A stretch of 12,499 bases of DNA from Desulfobacterales bacterium HSG17 (GTDB taxonomy: Bacteria > Desulfobacterota > Desulfobacteria > Desulfobacterales > Desulfococcaceae): contig JAUCGD010000085.1 in NCBI GenBank assembly GCA_030377945.1, positions 1 through 12,499 on the forward strand. Direction: 5' to 3'. Below, in pieces: positions 1 to 5,880 of the stretch (position 1 is the first letter of the stretch; each line of letters opens with the position of its first letter). The position numbers and the translations under genes are program-made. Under the pieces are notes generated by a model. The model did no database searches and had not been told where the DNA came from. It was given only the letters and a program-made list of their open reading frames with translations.

Positions 1-41
1 AGAATATACGAAAAACTAAAATATAAACAATGGAGGTTATG

Positions 42-1394
42 ATGAAAAAATTATTTTTGATAAGCGTAAAGTTAATTATTAGTATTATTTTTGCAATCAC
101 AGCTTATGCTGATGAATGTCCCGAACCAACATCTGTCAGTATCACTATTCCATTTTCACCCAATCCAGTAGGCTCCGGCGCTCGGGCATTAGGATATTCC
201 GCATTTATTGCAGTAGCTGACGACGCAACTGCCGCATCCTGGAATCCAGGTGCCCTGATTCAGCTAAAAAACCCTGAAGCATCAATCGTTGGAAACTGGT
301 TTTATCGCAATGAAGACAATTCCTTCGCTGGTCATCCTGAAGCAGAAGGTTCTCACGATATTTCTGACCAAGATATAAACTATCTGAGCTTTGCATATCC
401 GTTCAGACTTTATAACCGAAATATGATTGTTTCCCTCAATTATCAACGCCTTTATGATTTTACGCGTGAATTGAGTTTTGATTTTAAAGAACAGTCTAAA
501 AACAATGAAACAGGAGAACCAATTCCTGATTTTTATGCTGACGAGGATATTCATCAACAACAGTCAGGCAATTTGTCCGCTATTGGCCTCGCATACAGTT
601 TTGAAATCATACCCCAGAGTCTTTCTTTTGGCTTTACCTTTAACATCTGGGATGATGAGCTATGTGATAACAAATGGAAACAGAAATACAGCTTTTCAGC
701 TACTTATGTAGAAAAAGGTGAGACTATTGGCGAAGGTTCTTTTAACATTAATCATAAATTCATTTTTGACGGCTATAATTTCAATTTAGGCATGTTATGG
801 CATAGTCAAAATAGAAAACTATCTATAGGGGCAGTTTTTAAATCACCGTTTACAGCAGATTTGAGGCATGAATTCGATCCAGAGCAAACGGATTGTGAAC
901 CAATCATAATGAATAAGAAATTAGAGATGCCAATGTCATATGGTTTAGGTATAGCCTATCGCTTTTCAGACAATTTTACCGTGGCCGGGGATGTTTACCG
1001 CACTCACTGGGATGATTTTATTATCGAAGAGGAGGACGGTACTGAAACATCCGCAGTTACCGCTAAACCAATTGACGAAACCGATGTCGATCCCACCATC
1101 CAAGCAAGGTTAGGTGCTGAATACCTCTTTATCAATAAAACCTCAAATTATGTGATCCCTTTAAGAGGGGGGCTTTTTTTTGATCCTGCCCCGGCTGAAG
1201 GCAACCCGGACGACTACTACGGTTTAAGTATAGGCAGCGGTTTTGCCAAAGGAAGATATATTTTTGATATTGCTGCACAATATCGCTTTGGTCGGGATGT
1301 TGGTGATTCGGTTTATCCGAATTATGAATTTTCACAGGATGTGGATGAAGTTACTATTTATATGTCATTGGTTATACATTTAGATTATTGGTAA
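42..1394 (+). CDS. Outer-membrane beta-barrel protein, FadL (OmpP1)/PorV-like
   Basis: Predicted outer-membrane beta-barrel of about 450 residues. Residues 1-23 form a Sec signal peptide (MKK, hydrophobic run, AYA before Asp24). The mature N-terminus carries the family hallmark around residues 40-72: GARALG, then VADDATAASWNPGAL. This is typical of FadL/OmpP1 and PorV-type barrels, where a conserved N-terminal segment precedes amphipathic strands. The chain ends in HLDYW, a terminal aromatic residue as expected for a BAM recognition signal. An ATG at 30 is in frame, but the GGAGG at 32-36 lies between it and the ATG at 42, so 42 is the better start. FadL relatives import hydrophobic compounds and PorV relatives help type IX secretion; nothing here decides between these. 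The gene has its own 3' hairpin and no close partner, so a link to the peptide cluster is not shown. Confidence 0.8.
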   Translation: MKKLFLISVKLIISIIFAITAYADECPEPTSVSITIPFSPNPVGSGARALGYSAFIAVADDATAASWNPGALIQLKNPEASIVGNWFYRNEDNSFAGHPEAEGSHDISDQDINYLSFAYPFRLYNRNMIVSLNYQRLYDFTRELSFDFKEQSKNNETGEPIPDFYADEDIHQQQSGNLSAIGLAYSFEIIPQSLSFGFTFNIWDDELCDNKWKQKYSFSATYVEKGETIGEGSFNINHKFIFDGYNFNLGMLWHSQNRKLSIGAVFKSPFTADLRHEFDPEQTDCEPIIMNKKLEMPMSYGLGIAYRFSDNFTVAGDVYRTHWDDFIIEEEDGTETSAVTAKPIDETDVDPTIQARLGAEYLFINKTSNYVIPLRGGLFFDPAPAEGNPDDYYGLSIGSGFAKGRYIFDIAAQYRFGRDVGDSVYPNYEFSQDVDEVTIYMSLVIHLDYW

Positions 1395-1437
1395 AAATAG
1401 CATCCTTGTTTCATAGACATATTTTCGTATTATAAAA

Positions 1438-1463
1438 TGACAAGCATGAGCTTGTCGGGTTTT
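1438..1463 (+). terminator. Possible weak intrinsic terminator after the barrel gene
   Basis: GACAAGC (1439-1445) and GCTTGTC (1450-1456) form a 7-bp stem with an ATGA loop, followed by GGGTTTT. The T run is short, so termination efficiency is uncertain. Confidence 0.4.
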
Positions 1464-1471
1464 GAGTATGT

Positions 1472-1500
1472 AAATGAAAAATTCAAAAAATTATTCATTT
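1472..1500. repeat. AT-rich imperfect inverted repeat
   Basis: AAATGAA (1472-1478) pairs with TTCATTT (1494-1500), and inner AATT pairs with AATT across one A-A mismatch, leaving a 5-nt loop. It may be a secondary terminator for the upstream barrel gene or a regulatory site for the gene at 1598. Such AT-rich hairpins also arise by chance. Confidence 0.35.
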
Positions 1501-1521
1501 TCTTATATGCCTTGTAAGAAA

Positions 1522-1551
1522 TTGTTTTTTTCAACTGTATATTGTTATAAA
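1522..1551 (+). promoter_or_regulatory. Candidate sigma70-like promoter for the 1598 gene
   Basis: TTGTTT (1522-1527) and TATAAA (1546-1551) are separated by 18 bp and lie about 45 bp before the start codon. The region is AT-rich, so the match could be accidental. Confidence 0.35.
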
Positions 1552-1597
1552 AGAGAAAAGCAATTTATAAACAATTAATACCAAAAGGAGGAAAATT

Positions 1598-2173
1598 ATG
1601 AAAAAAACATCTGATTTGGAAAACATTAAATTTGTATTGGTAGTGGCATCGGTCGTATTCTGTGTATCAATAATTTTGGTTGTTCATAGCATGAAAGCAT
1701 CTGCGACACTACCACTAAGAAGTACGGCTGAACAACTTTATGATGAATATCAGCAGGAATTGCTTGATACTGTTAAAGCAGAGGGTGTTTTTGGTGATTA
1801 CGATTTTTCTCTTCAACAAGAAATCGTAATTGGCGTGAATTCAAAGGAAGTTATAGGATTTGCAATTAAACAGGATTTCGAAAATATTCCAGCTACAGAA
1901 TACTTAAACGGTATAATCGTAGGCGTATTTAAATCAGAAGGGAAAGATAACTTAGTGGATGGAGAATACTTAGTTAAAGTCACCTATAATCCAGACAATC
2001 CAGATGAGGCATCCGTTGTACTGATAAACCAAGCTATTTATGAGAACCCAAAGCCCATGATCACGAAAGTACAATCAACCAAGGATGATTCAAAATTATG
2101 GGGAATACATATGTGCCAACCAACAGCTTATCTATGCCCCCCGGGTTGTTTCTGCAAGATAAGTTTTTGTTGA
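1598..2173 (+). CDS. Unrecognised membrane-anchored or exported protein with Cys-rich C-terminus
   Basis: I do not recognise this 191-residue protein. The start is well supported by AAAAGGAGGAAAATT directly before the ATG. Residues 12-29 are strongly hydrophobic (VLVVASVVFCVSIILVV) after a charged N-terminus, then HSMKASA. This could be an uncleaved anchor or a signal peptide cut after Ala36. The middle (about 38-165) is a soluble acidic domain with alternating strand-like segments. The last 19 residues change character and hold five cysteines at 173, 180, 184, 186 and 191, the last being the C-terminal residue: CQPTAYLCPPGCFCKISFC. No double-glycine leader is present, so it is not an obvious cargo of the C39 exporter. 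It appears to be a single-gene transcription unit, with a candidate promoter upstream and a terminator at 2263. The tail could bind metal, form disulfides or be a processed peptide; none of these is shown. Confidence 0.75.
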   Translation: MKKTSDLENIKFVLVVASVVFCVSIILVVHSMKASATLPLRSTAEQLYDEYQQELLDTVKAEGVFGDYDFSLQQEIVIGVNSKEVIGFAIKQDFENIPATEYLNGIIVGVFKSEGKDNLVDGEYLVKVTYNPDNPDEASVVLINQAIYENPKPMITKVQSTKDDSKLWGIHMCQPTAYLCPPGCFCKISFC

Positions 2174-2262
2174 CTTTTAAGATGTCAGCTATTCACATCT
2201 TCTGAAGACGGTTTTCTGCCCAAAATCTCCAAGTTTCATCTCAAGCTATAACTGATAAAAAA

Positions 2263-2299
2263 GCTGCCAAGTTTTAAAAACATTGGCGGCTTTTTTTTT
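2263..2299 (+). terminator. Rho-independent terminator
   Basis: GCTGCCAA (2263-2270) pairs with TTGGCGGC (2283-2290) with one G-T wobble and a 12-nt loop, followed by nine T (2291-2299). It ends transcription of the 1598-2173 gene. A smaller hairpin, AAGATGT (2179-2185) with ACATCTT (2195-2201), lies just after the stop codon. Confidence 0.85.
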
Positions 2300-2415
2300 A
2301 TTCCTTTTTTGCCTTCATAAAAATACGATTTATCCTTCCCACATTTTCTTGAATTCTTCTATTCCTTTTTGCACAAAAAAATAAAAACAATAAATATCAA
2401 AAAGTTTTTTTATCT

Positions 2416-2565
2416 GATGTAAGATTTCTTCGCATCTACCCGTATAGTTGTTTTAAAAGACTTTGGAAGGGGCTTCTCATAATTGATTTACAAGTACAAA
2501 GAAGATTTTATTGAGATGTAAGATTCATAGTCTTTTAACCGTATCACTTAAAAAAGTCTATGGAA
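2416..2565. repeat. Imperfect direct repeat, two copies of ~50 bp
   Basis: Copy 1 (2416-2468) and copy 2 (2515-2565) start 99 bp apart. Both begin with the identical GATGTAAGATT, share CCGTAT at nearly the same offset, and end with TTAAAA-rich sequence followed by a GACTTTGGAA or GTCTATGGAA block. The spacing is conserved to within 2 bp. Function is unknown: duplicated regulatory sequence or remnants of a small repeat family are both possible. Confidence 0.5.
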
Positions 2566-2645
2566 ATAAGATATGCTCACATGGCAAAAATTCAGATGGT
2601 CTGCTTGATAGGTAAAAAATATTTTTGATTCAAGATAGATAAGTT

Positions 2646-2796
2646 CAGGACTCCTGACATAAGGGTATGCTAAAAACAGTTAACATACTGATTTAATGTC
2701 AATAAAAAGTCGCATTCGAAATTACGCACTTTTTAGTATAAAATTTCTATTTGTTTAAAATACAGCATGTTAACTTTCCTTATGTCAGGAGTCCTG
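2646..2796. mobile_element. MITE-like element, 151 bp, with 19-bp TIRs and AAGTT target duplication
   Basis: CAGGACTCCTGACATAAGG (2646-2664) is matched by its exact reverse complement at 2778-2796. AAGTT occurs directly on both sides (2641-2645 and 2797-2801), the pattern of a 5-bp target-site duplication. Inside the termini, AGTTAACATACTG near 2679 pairs imperfectly with CAGCATGTTAACT near 2763-2775. The centre has TAAAAAGT (2703-2710) facing ACTTTTTA (2728-2735), so the whole element can fold into a long hairpin. There is no coding capacity. I infer a non-autonomous transposon mobilised in trans; the family cannot be named from the ends alone. Confidence 0.75.
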
Positions 2797-3012
2797 AAGT
2801 TAGTAATTCTCTTTAAATATAACATTTAAACTGCTCAATGGACTGGAAAGGAGGTGTATCATAAGAGACAAGTGTGTTTTATGACCTGTATTCATAAGTG
2901 ATTTATACGATACAGGGAGATTAATAAGGGATCTCAGTAAGTATATGTGTGGGTTTGAAGAATCGTTGTAAGTTTTATCTAACAAATGTCAAATAACAAA
3001 TATGGAGGAAAA

Positions 3013-4611
3013 ATGAAAAAATTCAGATTTTATCTAACAACTTTGATAATTATTATGCTTTTCAACAGCACTGCAATGGCAAATATATGGTATGTCAGCC
3101 CTTTCCAGAATATCCAAGATACAATTAATATCAGCAATACCGGGGATATTATTTATGTTCAGGACGGAGTATATTATGAAAATCTTAATTTCATGGGTAA
3201 ATCTCTCACTCTTGCATCATATTATGGTTTAGGTAATGGCACAAGCCATATTGGCAATACCATAATTGATGGAGAACAAAACGGAAGAGTAGTAGATATT
3301 TCAAATTGTGATTCGGCGATGTTAATAGGGCTTACGATCAGAAACGGTTCAACAAGTGGCAGAGGAGGAGGAATAAACGCTTATCAGTGTCCTCGTTTGT
3401 TTATTGATCGCTGTATAATTGAAGGTAACAGTGCGGATACAGGAGGAGGCATTTCTTTATACAGAACTTCCGCTAACATAACACGATGCATTATCCGAGA
3501 TAATATAGCAGAAGATGACGGAGGCGGAATAGCTACTTTCAGCAGTGGTCCCGTCCTTGGATTAGATGGCAACCCTGACGATAGAATTGTCATAAATAAC
3601 TGCCTGATTGTGAATAATGAAGCGCAGGATGTTCACGGGAGTATGGGGGGCGGCGGAATACGTCTGATTTCTTATGATACCCGTGTTTTAAACTGCACTA
3701 TTTCGCATAATTCTACTCCAAATAATAATGGGGGGGGGATATCCATGAATCATGATCCGATAATATCAAACAGCATTATATGGGACAATTTCGGCAATGA
3801 TTTAGATACATATACCGGCGTAAATCCAAACGTTTCTTATTGTAATGTCGGAGCCGTTTATATGGGATCAGGTAATATCAGCACTGACCCTCTGTTTGGC
3901 AGTGGTACCAATTATTTTCTTTCTTCAAGCTCTCCCTGTATTAATGCTGGAGATCCTAATTCCACTATTCCGCCCCTGCTTTCAATTGACCTTATTGATA
4001 CTCCAAGAATACTTGGCATAAGAGTTGATATTGGGGCTTACGAATGGATGAATACACTTACACTGCAACCTGATGATGGTATAGATGCTCACCTGAGCAG
4101 TCTGTATCCAGATCAGAATTACGGGGATCACCAGGATTTGAATGCTGCCGCATGGACCAGCCGCAGAAGTCTATCAAACGTTAGGAATGTGATCCTGTTT
4201 GAAGGAATTGACTCAATCCCTCCCGGTGCACAAATATTGAGCGCTAAATTATCGCTGTTTAATAATCCTACTGCAAGCAACGGCTTTTTGAACGGAGAAC
4301 ATTCATCTTACAGCGGATCTAACGAATCTGTTATTAAGAGAGTTACCTCTCAATGGTATGAATATGATGTTACCTGGAATACACAGCCATCAACAACATC
4401 TCTGAACGAGGCTATTGTCCCTCAAAGCACAAATCCAAATCAGGACTATGAAATTGATGTAACCGATATGGTTAATGATATGATTAATTTTAGAAATTTC
4501 GGTTTTTTGCTGAAATTGGAAACTGAAATACGATACCGATGTTTGCTGTTTGCTTCCAGTGATCACCCTGATTCTAATTTACACCCTAAGCTGGAAATAT
4601 CTTATTATTAA
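3013..4611 (+). CDS. Secreted right-handed beta-helix protein with DNRLRE domain
   Basis: Exported protein of 532 residues. Residues 1-23 are a signal peptide (MKKFRFY, hydrophobic run, AMA before Asn24). Residues about 30-345 are a parallel beta-helix: repeated Asn/Ile strands (IDRCIIEGNSADTGGGI, ITRCIIRDN, INNCLIVNN, LNCTISHN) with recurring GGG turns at about 118, 144, 170, 212 and 240. The helix ends with SPCINAGDP and VDIGAYEW, the signature that closes many 'choice-of-anchor Q' beta-helix proteins. Residues about 348-531 match the DNRLRE domain: PDDGIDAHLSSLYPDQNYG, a central VTSQWYEYDVTWNTQP, and a FASSDHPDSNLHPKLEISYY end. Such proteins are usually secreted or cell-surface polysaccharide-binding or structural proteins. 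No catalytic site is evident, so enzyme activity should not be assumed. An in-frame ATG at 2986 exists, but GGAGG at 3004-3008 supports 3013. A run of nine G (3730-3738) lies inside the gene. Confidence 0.8.
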   Translation: MKKFRFYLTTLIIIMLFNSTAMANIWYVSPFQNIQDTINISNTGDIIYVQDGVYYENLNFMGKSLTLASYYGLGNGTSHIGNTIIDGEQNGRVVDISNCDSAMLIGLTIRNGSTSGRGGGINAYQCPRLFIDRCIIEGNSADTGGGISLYRTSANITRCIIRDNIAEDDGGGIATFSSGPVLGLDGNPDDRIVINNCLIVNNEAQDVHGSMGGGGIRLISYDTRVLNCTISHNSTPNNNGGGISMNHDPIISNSIIWDNFGNDLDTYTGVNPNVSYCNVGAVYMGSGNISTDPLFGSGTNYFLSSSSPCINAGDPNSTIPPLLSIDLIDTPRILGIRVDIGAYEWMNTLTLQPDDGIDAHLSSLYPDQNYGDHQDLNAAAWTSRRSLSNVRNVILFEGIDSIPPGAQILSAKLSLFNNPTASNGFLNGEHSSYSGSNESVIKRVTSQWYEYDVTWNTQPSTTSLNEAIVPQSTNPNQDYEIDVTDMVNDMINFRNFGFLLKLETEIRYRCLLFASSDHPDSNLHPKLEISYY

Positions 4612-4638
4612 AAACTGATTCTCTGTTTGGTAATATAT

Positions 4639-4668
4639 AGCTGATAACTTATCTATGAATTATCAGCT
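4639..4668. promoter_or_regulatory. Perfect 9-bp hairpin upstream of the first precursor gene
   Basis: AGCTGATAA (4639-4647) and TTATCAGCT (4660-4668) are perfect inverted repeats with a 12-nt loop. No T run follows, so this is a poor intrinsic terminator for the beta-helix gene. Its position, about 20 bp before the ribosome binding site of the first cargo gene, would suit an operator or an mRNA 5' structure. Confidence 0.45.
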
Positions 4669-4703
4669 TAAAATTAAACCATTCTATGGAAGGAGGTGAA
4701 CAC

Positions 4704-4880
4704 ATGAAACAAAACAACTACAAAGTAGAGGATTTAAGCCCGGTACAAATGAATGAAATACATGGCGGGTCTTGGCTCGGTGATGCTTTCAGATGGGCAA
4801 AAGAACACTTTATAACCCGAAAAGTTGAAATGCTGGATGGAACAACAGTTCGCACATATGGATTTTGGTTTTCTCTTTAG
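4704..4880 (+). CDS. Double-glycine leader precursor peptide 1 (58 aa)
   Basis: Small secreted-peptide precursor. The leader is residues 1-22, ending LSPVQMNEIHGG. It fits the C39 peptidase consensus: Leu at -12, Ser at -11, Gln at -8 in place of Glu, Met at -7, Ile at -4, Gly-Gly at -2/-1. Cleavage would release a 36-residue core beginning SWLGDAFRWAKEHF and ending TYGFWFSL. The core has no cysteine, mixes basic and acidic residues, and its first half could form an amphipathic helix. An in-frame ATG at 4686 precedes the ribosome binding site AAGGAGGTGA (4690-4699), so 4704 is the true start. It is first of three tandem precursors feeding the exporter at 5881-11156. A bacteriocin or microcin is the leading idea; a signalling peptide is possible. 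The core resembles no peptide I know. Confidence 0.8.
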   Translation: MKQNNYKVEDLSPVQMNEIHGGSWLGDAFRWAKEHFITRKVEMLDGTTVRTYGFWFSL

Positions 4881-4954
4881 TCCGAATAATTTGACATGTT
4901 TGTGGGACTTTGAGGAAATCACATATAAACAAATACCTTTTAAGGGGAAAATTT

Positions 4955-5143
4955 ATGGGCAATAGTCTTGAACTTAACAAGTATGATGTTAATGAAATCA
5001 CTGCTGATGAATATCAAGAGATTGATGGAGGTTTTCCATTGATACCTCTAATTATTGGAGGATCAGTAGTTCTATATGGCTTAACAAAGCTCGTTTGGGA
5101 TGTATCCCATAGAAGACAGTTTAAACTTTTTGGTCCATGGTAA
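4955..5143 (+). CDS. Double-glycine leader precursor peptide 2 (62 aa)
   Basis: Second precursor, 74 bp after the first. The leader is residues 1-26, ending ITADEYQEIDGG, with Ile at -12, Thr at -11, Glu at -8, Tyr at -7, Ile at -4 and Gly-Gly. The predicted core is again 36 residues. It opens with a very hydrophobic stretch, FPLIPLIIGGSVVLYGLTKL, long enough to span a membrane and containing small-residue Gly spacing (core G9, G10, G16). It then becomes basic (HRRQFKLFGPW) and ends in Trp. There is no cysteine. This architecture, a membrane-inserting helix plus a basic aromatic tail, is what class II bacteriocins and microcins often show; activity is inferred. The in-frame ATG at 4910 is not preferred because AAGGGGAAAA before 4955 gives normal ribosome-binding spacing and leader length. 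Confidence 0.8.
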   Translation: MGNSLELNKYDVNEITADEYQEIDGGFPLIPLIIGGSVVLYGLTKLVWDVSHRRQFKLFGPW

Positions 5144-5185
5144 TTGATAATGAATGATAACCCTTGGTGAAATTGTCGTTTGCTT

Positions 5186-5222
5186 AAAGGAGGTGATGCA
5201 AAAAAGTAAGATCAGAAAATGA
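5186..5222 (+). other. Orphan strong ribosome binding site between precursors 2 and 3
   Basis: AAAGGAGGTGA (5186-5196) is an excellent Shine-Dalgarno match, but the only ATG (5196) is two bases from GGAGG and the frame stops after eight codons. It may be the remnant of a deleted precursor gene or a translational or regulatory site; it could also be chance. Confidence 0.3.
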
Positions 5223-5287
5223 ACTGAAGCAAAATTTATTCAAAAATTGTACTATGCACTTTGAATATAATCTGAAAGGAGCAAATT

Positions 5288-5533
5288 ATGAACAGTATTG
5301 AATCAAACATAATCAATATGGACGAGACGAGACTGGTAGAATTGACAGAAAACGAAATAAGAGAAACAAATGGTGGGCTTTTTATGCTGACAATGATGCT
5401 TGTTGGAACAGTGGTGAATACATCTTGTGCATTATTGTATGCTTCCTGGATGGTAAACGGGTATATTCCATACATAGATGGTGGTTTTTTTCCTCCCGAC
5501 GGAGGGGGCGGAGAACATAGGGCGTGGGCGTAA
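5288..5533 (+). CDS. Double-glycine leader precursor peptide 3 (81 aa)
   Basis: Third precursor, with AAAGGAG placed 7 nt before the ATG. The leader is residues 1-30, ending LTENEIRETNGG: Leu at -12, Thr at -11, Glu at -8, Ile at -7, Thr at -4, Gly-Gly. The 51-residue core begins with about 32 hydrophobic residues (LFMLTMMLVGTVVNTSCALL and onward) that look membrane-inserting. The core has one cysteine (core position 17), so no internal disulfide is possible. It continues with a flexible Gly/Pro-rich tail (YIDGGFFPPDGGGGEHRAWA). The second GG and the GGGG lie too far from the leader consensus to be the primary cleavage site. The core shares no clear similarity with the other two. Likely exported by the adjacent C39 ABC system; whether it is toxin, signal or accessory peptide is unknown. 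Confidence 0.8.
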   Translation: MNSIESNIINMDETRLVELTENEIRETNGGLFMLTMMLVGTVVNTSCALLYASWMVNGYIPYIDGGFFPPDGGGGEHRAWA

Positions 5534-5615
5534 TTTAAAATCGGTGTAAACAAGTGAAAAGTGGTGCTTGGTTTTAACTTCAGCCATTTAGCCTTAAAAT
5601 CAAAGTAAAGTTGAT

Positions 5616-5794
5616 ATGAAAAAGGAGGGACTTATTGAATTGGTAGAATTAGAAATGGAGAATGATACCGGAGTAAAAAATGTAAAATATTTCGAGCTTT
5701 TTTTGCAGTTGATTGCATGGCCATTGGTTTTATGAATCTTAACCCGGTTGGAGTTGCGGTGGAGTACTCTGTTTTTGATTTAAATAAGTTATAA
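5616..5794 (+). pseudogene. Decayed fourth precursor-like gene
   Basis: An open frame from 5616 to a stop at 5733-5735 reads MKKEGLIELVELEMENDTGV followed by a short hydrophobic tail. LVELEMENDTGV aligns with the double-glycine consensus at -12 (Leu), -8 (Glu), -7 (Met) and -2 (Gly). However, -1 is Val (GTA, one base from GGA) and -4 is Asp. LVEL is shared with precursor 3. The strong AAGGAGGGA (5622-5630) lies inside this frame, so a start at 5634 or 5640 (ATT or TTG) would be needed to use it. After the T7 run at 5698-5704 the other frame stays open to 5794 (CMAIGFMNLNPVGVAVEYSVFDLNKL, split here as a description of 5714-5791), as if a one-base loss broke the gene. It sits in the expected place for a fourth cargo, directly before the terminator. 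Confidence 0.4.
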
Positions 5795-5815
5795 CTCGGA
5801 TAAAGAAAGTTTGGA

Positions 5816-5854
5816 CACCGGGCAAATTTAAGAAATGTGCCCGGTGCTTTTTTT
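5816..5854 (+). terminator. Strong rho-independent terminator between cargo genes and exporter
   Basis: CACCGGGCA (5816-5824) pairs perfectly with TGCCCGGTG (5838-5846), and inner ATTT (5826-5829) pairs with AAAT (5833-5836) across one mismatch, followed by C and seven T (5848-5854). It ends only 26 bp before the ATG of the membrane fusion protein. Exporter transcription therefore depends on read-through or on a promoter in a very short gap. Confidence 0.85.
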
Positions 5855-5880
5855 ATCGTAATTAATTTTGTTCATTTAGT

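Larger units (their letters stand above)
2300..3012. other. Gene-free intergenic region with repeats
   Basis: I see no credible gene in this roughly 700-bp stretch on either strand. It holds an imperfect direct repeat (2416-2468 and 2515-2565) and a MITE-like element (2646-2796). It also has an orphan Shine-Dalgarno-like AAAGGAGGTG (2847-2856) with only an ATA five bases downstream and a stop seven codons later. The last part (about 2860-3012) is presumably the 5' leader of the beta-helix gene. A minus-strand open frame at 2800-2985 has a TTG start, no ribosome binding site and unremarkable composition. Confidence 0.6.

Noticed and set aside
1598..2173. Considered as a fourth cargo of the C39 exporter
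   Set aside because: It has a hydrophobic anchor or signal peptide instead of a double-glycine leader, and is separated from the cluster by a terminator and another gene.
2800..2985. Minus-strand open frame of 61 codons
   Set aside because: It starts with TTG, has no ribosome binding site, no recognisable features, and overlaps one end of the MITE-like element.
4891..4919. TTGACA upstream of precursor 2 as an internal promoter
   Set aside because: No acceptable -10 sequence lies 16-18 bp downstream.
5196..5222. Eight-codon ATG frame after a strong Shine-Dalgarno sequence
   Set aside because: The ATG is only two bases from GGAGG and the product would be eight residues; kept only as an orphan site.
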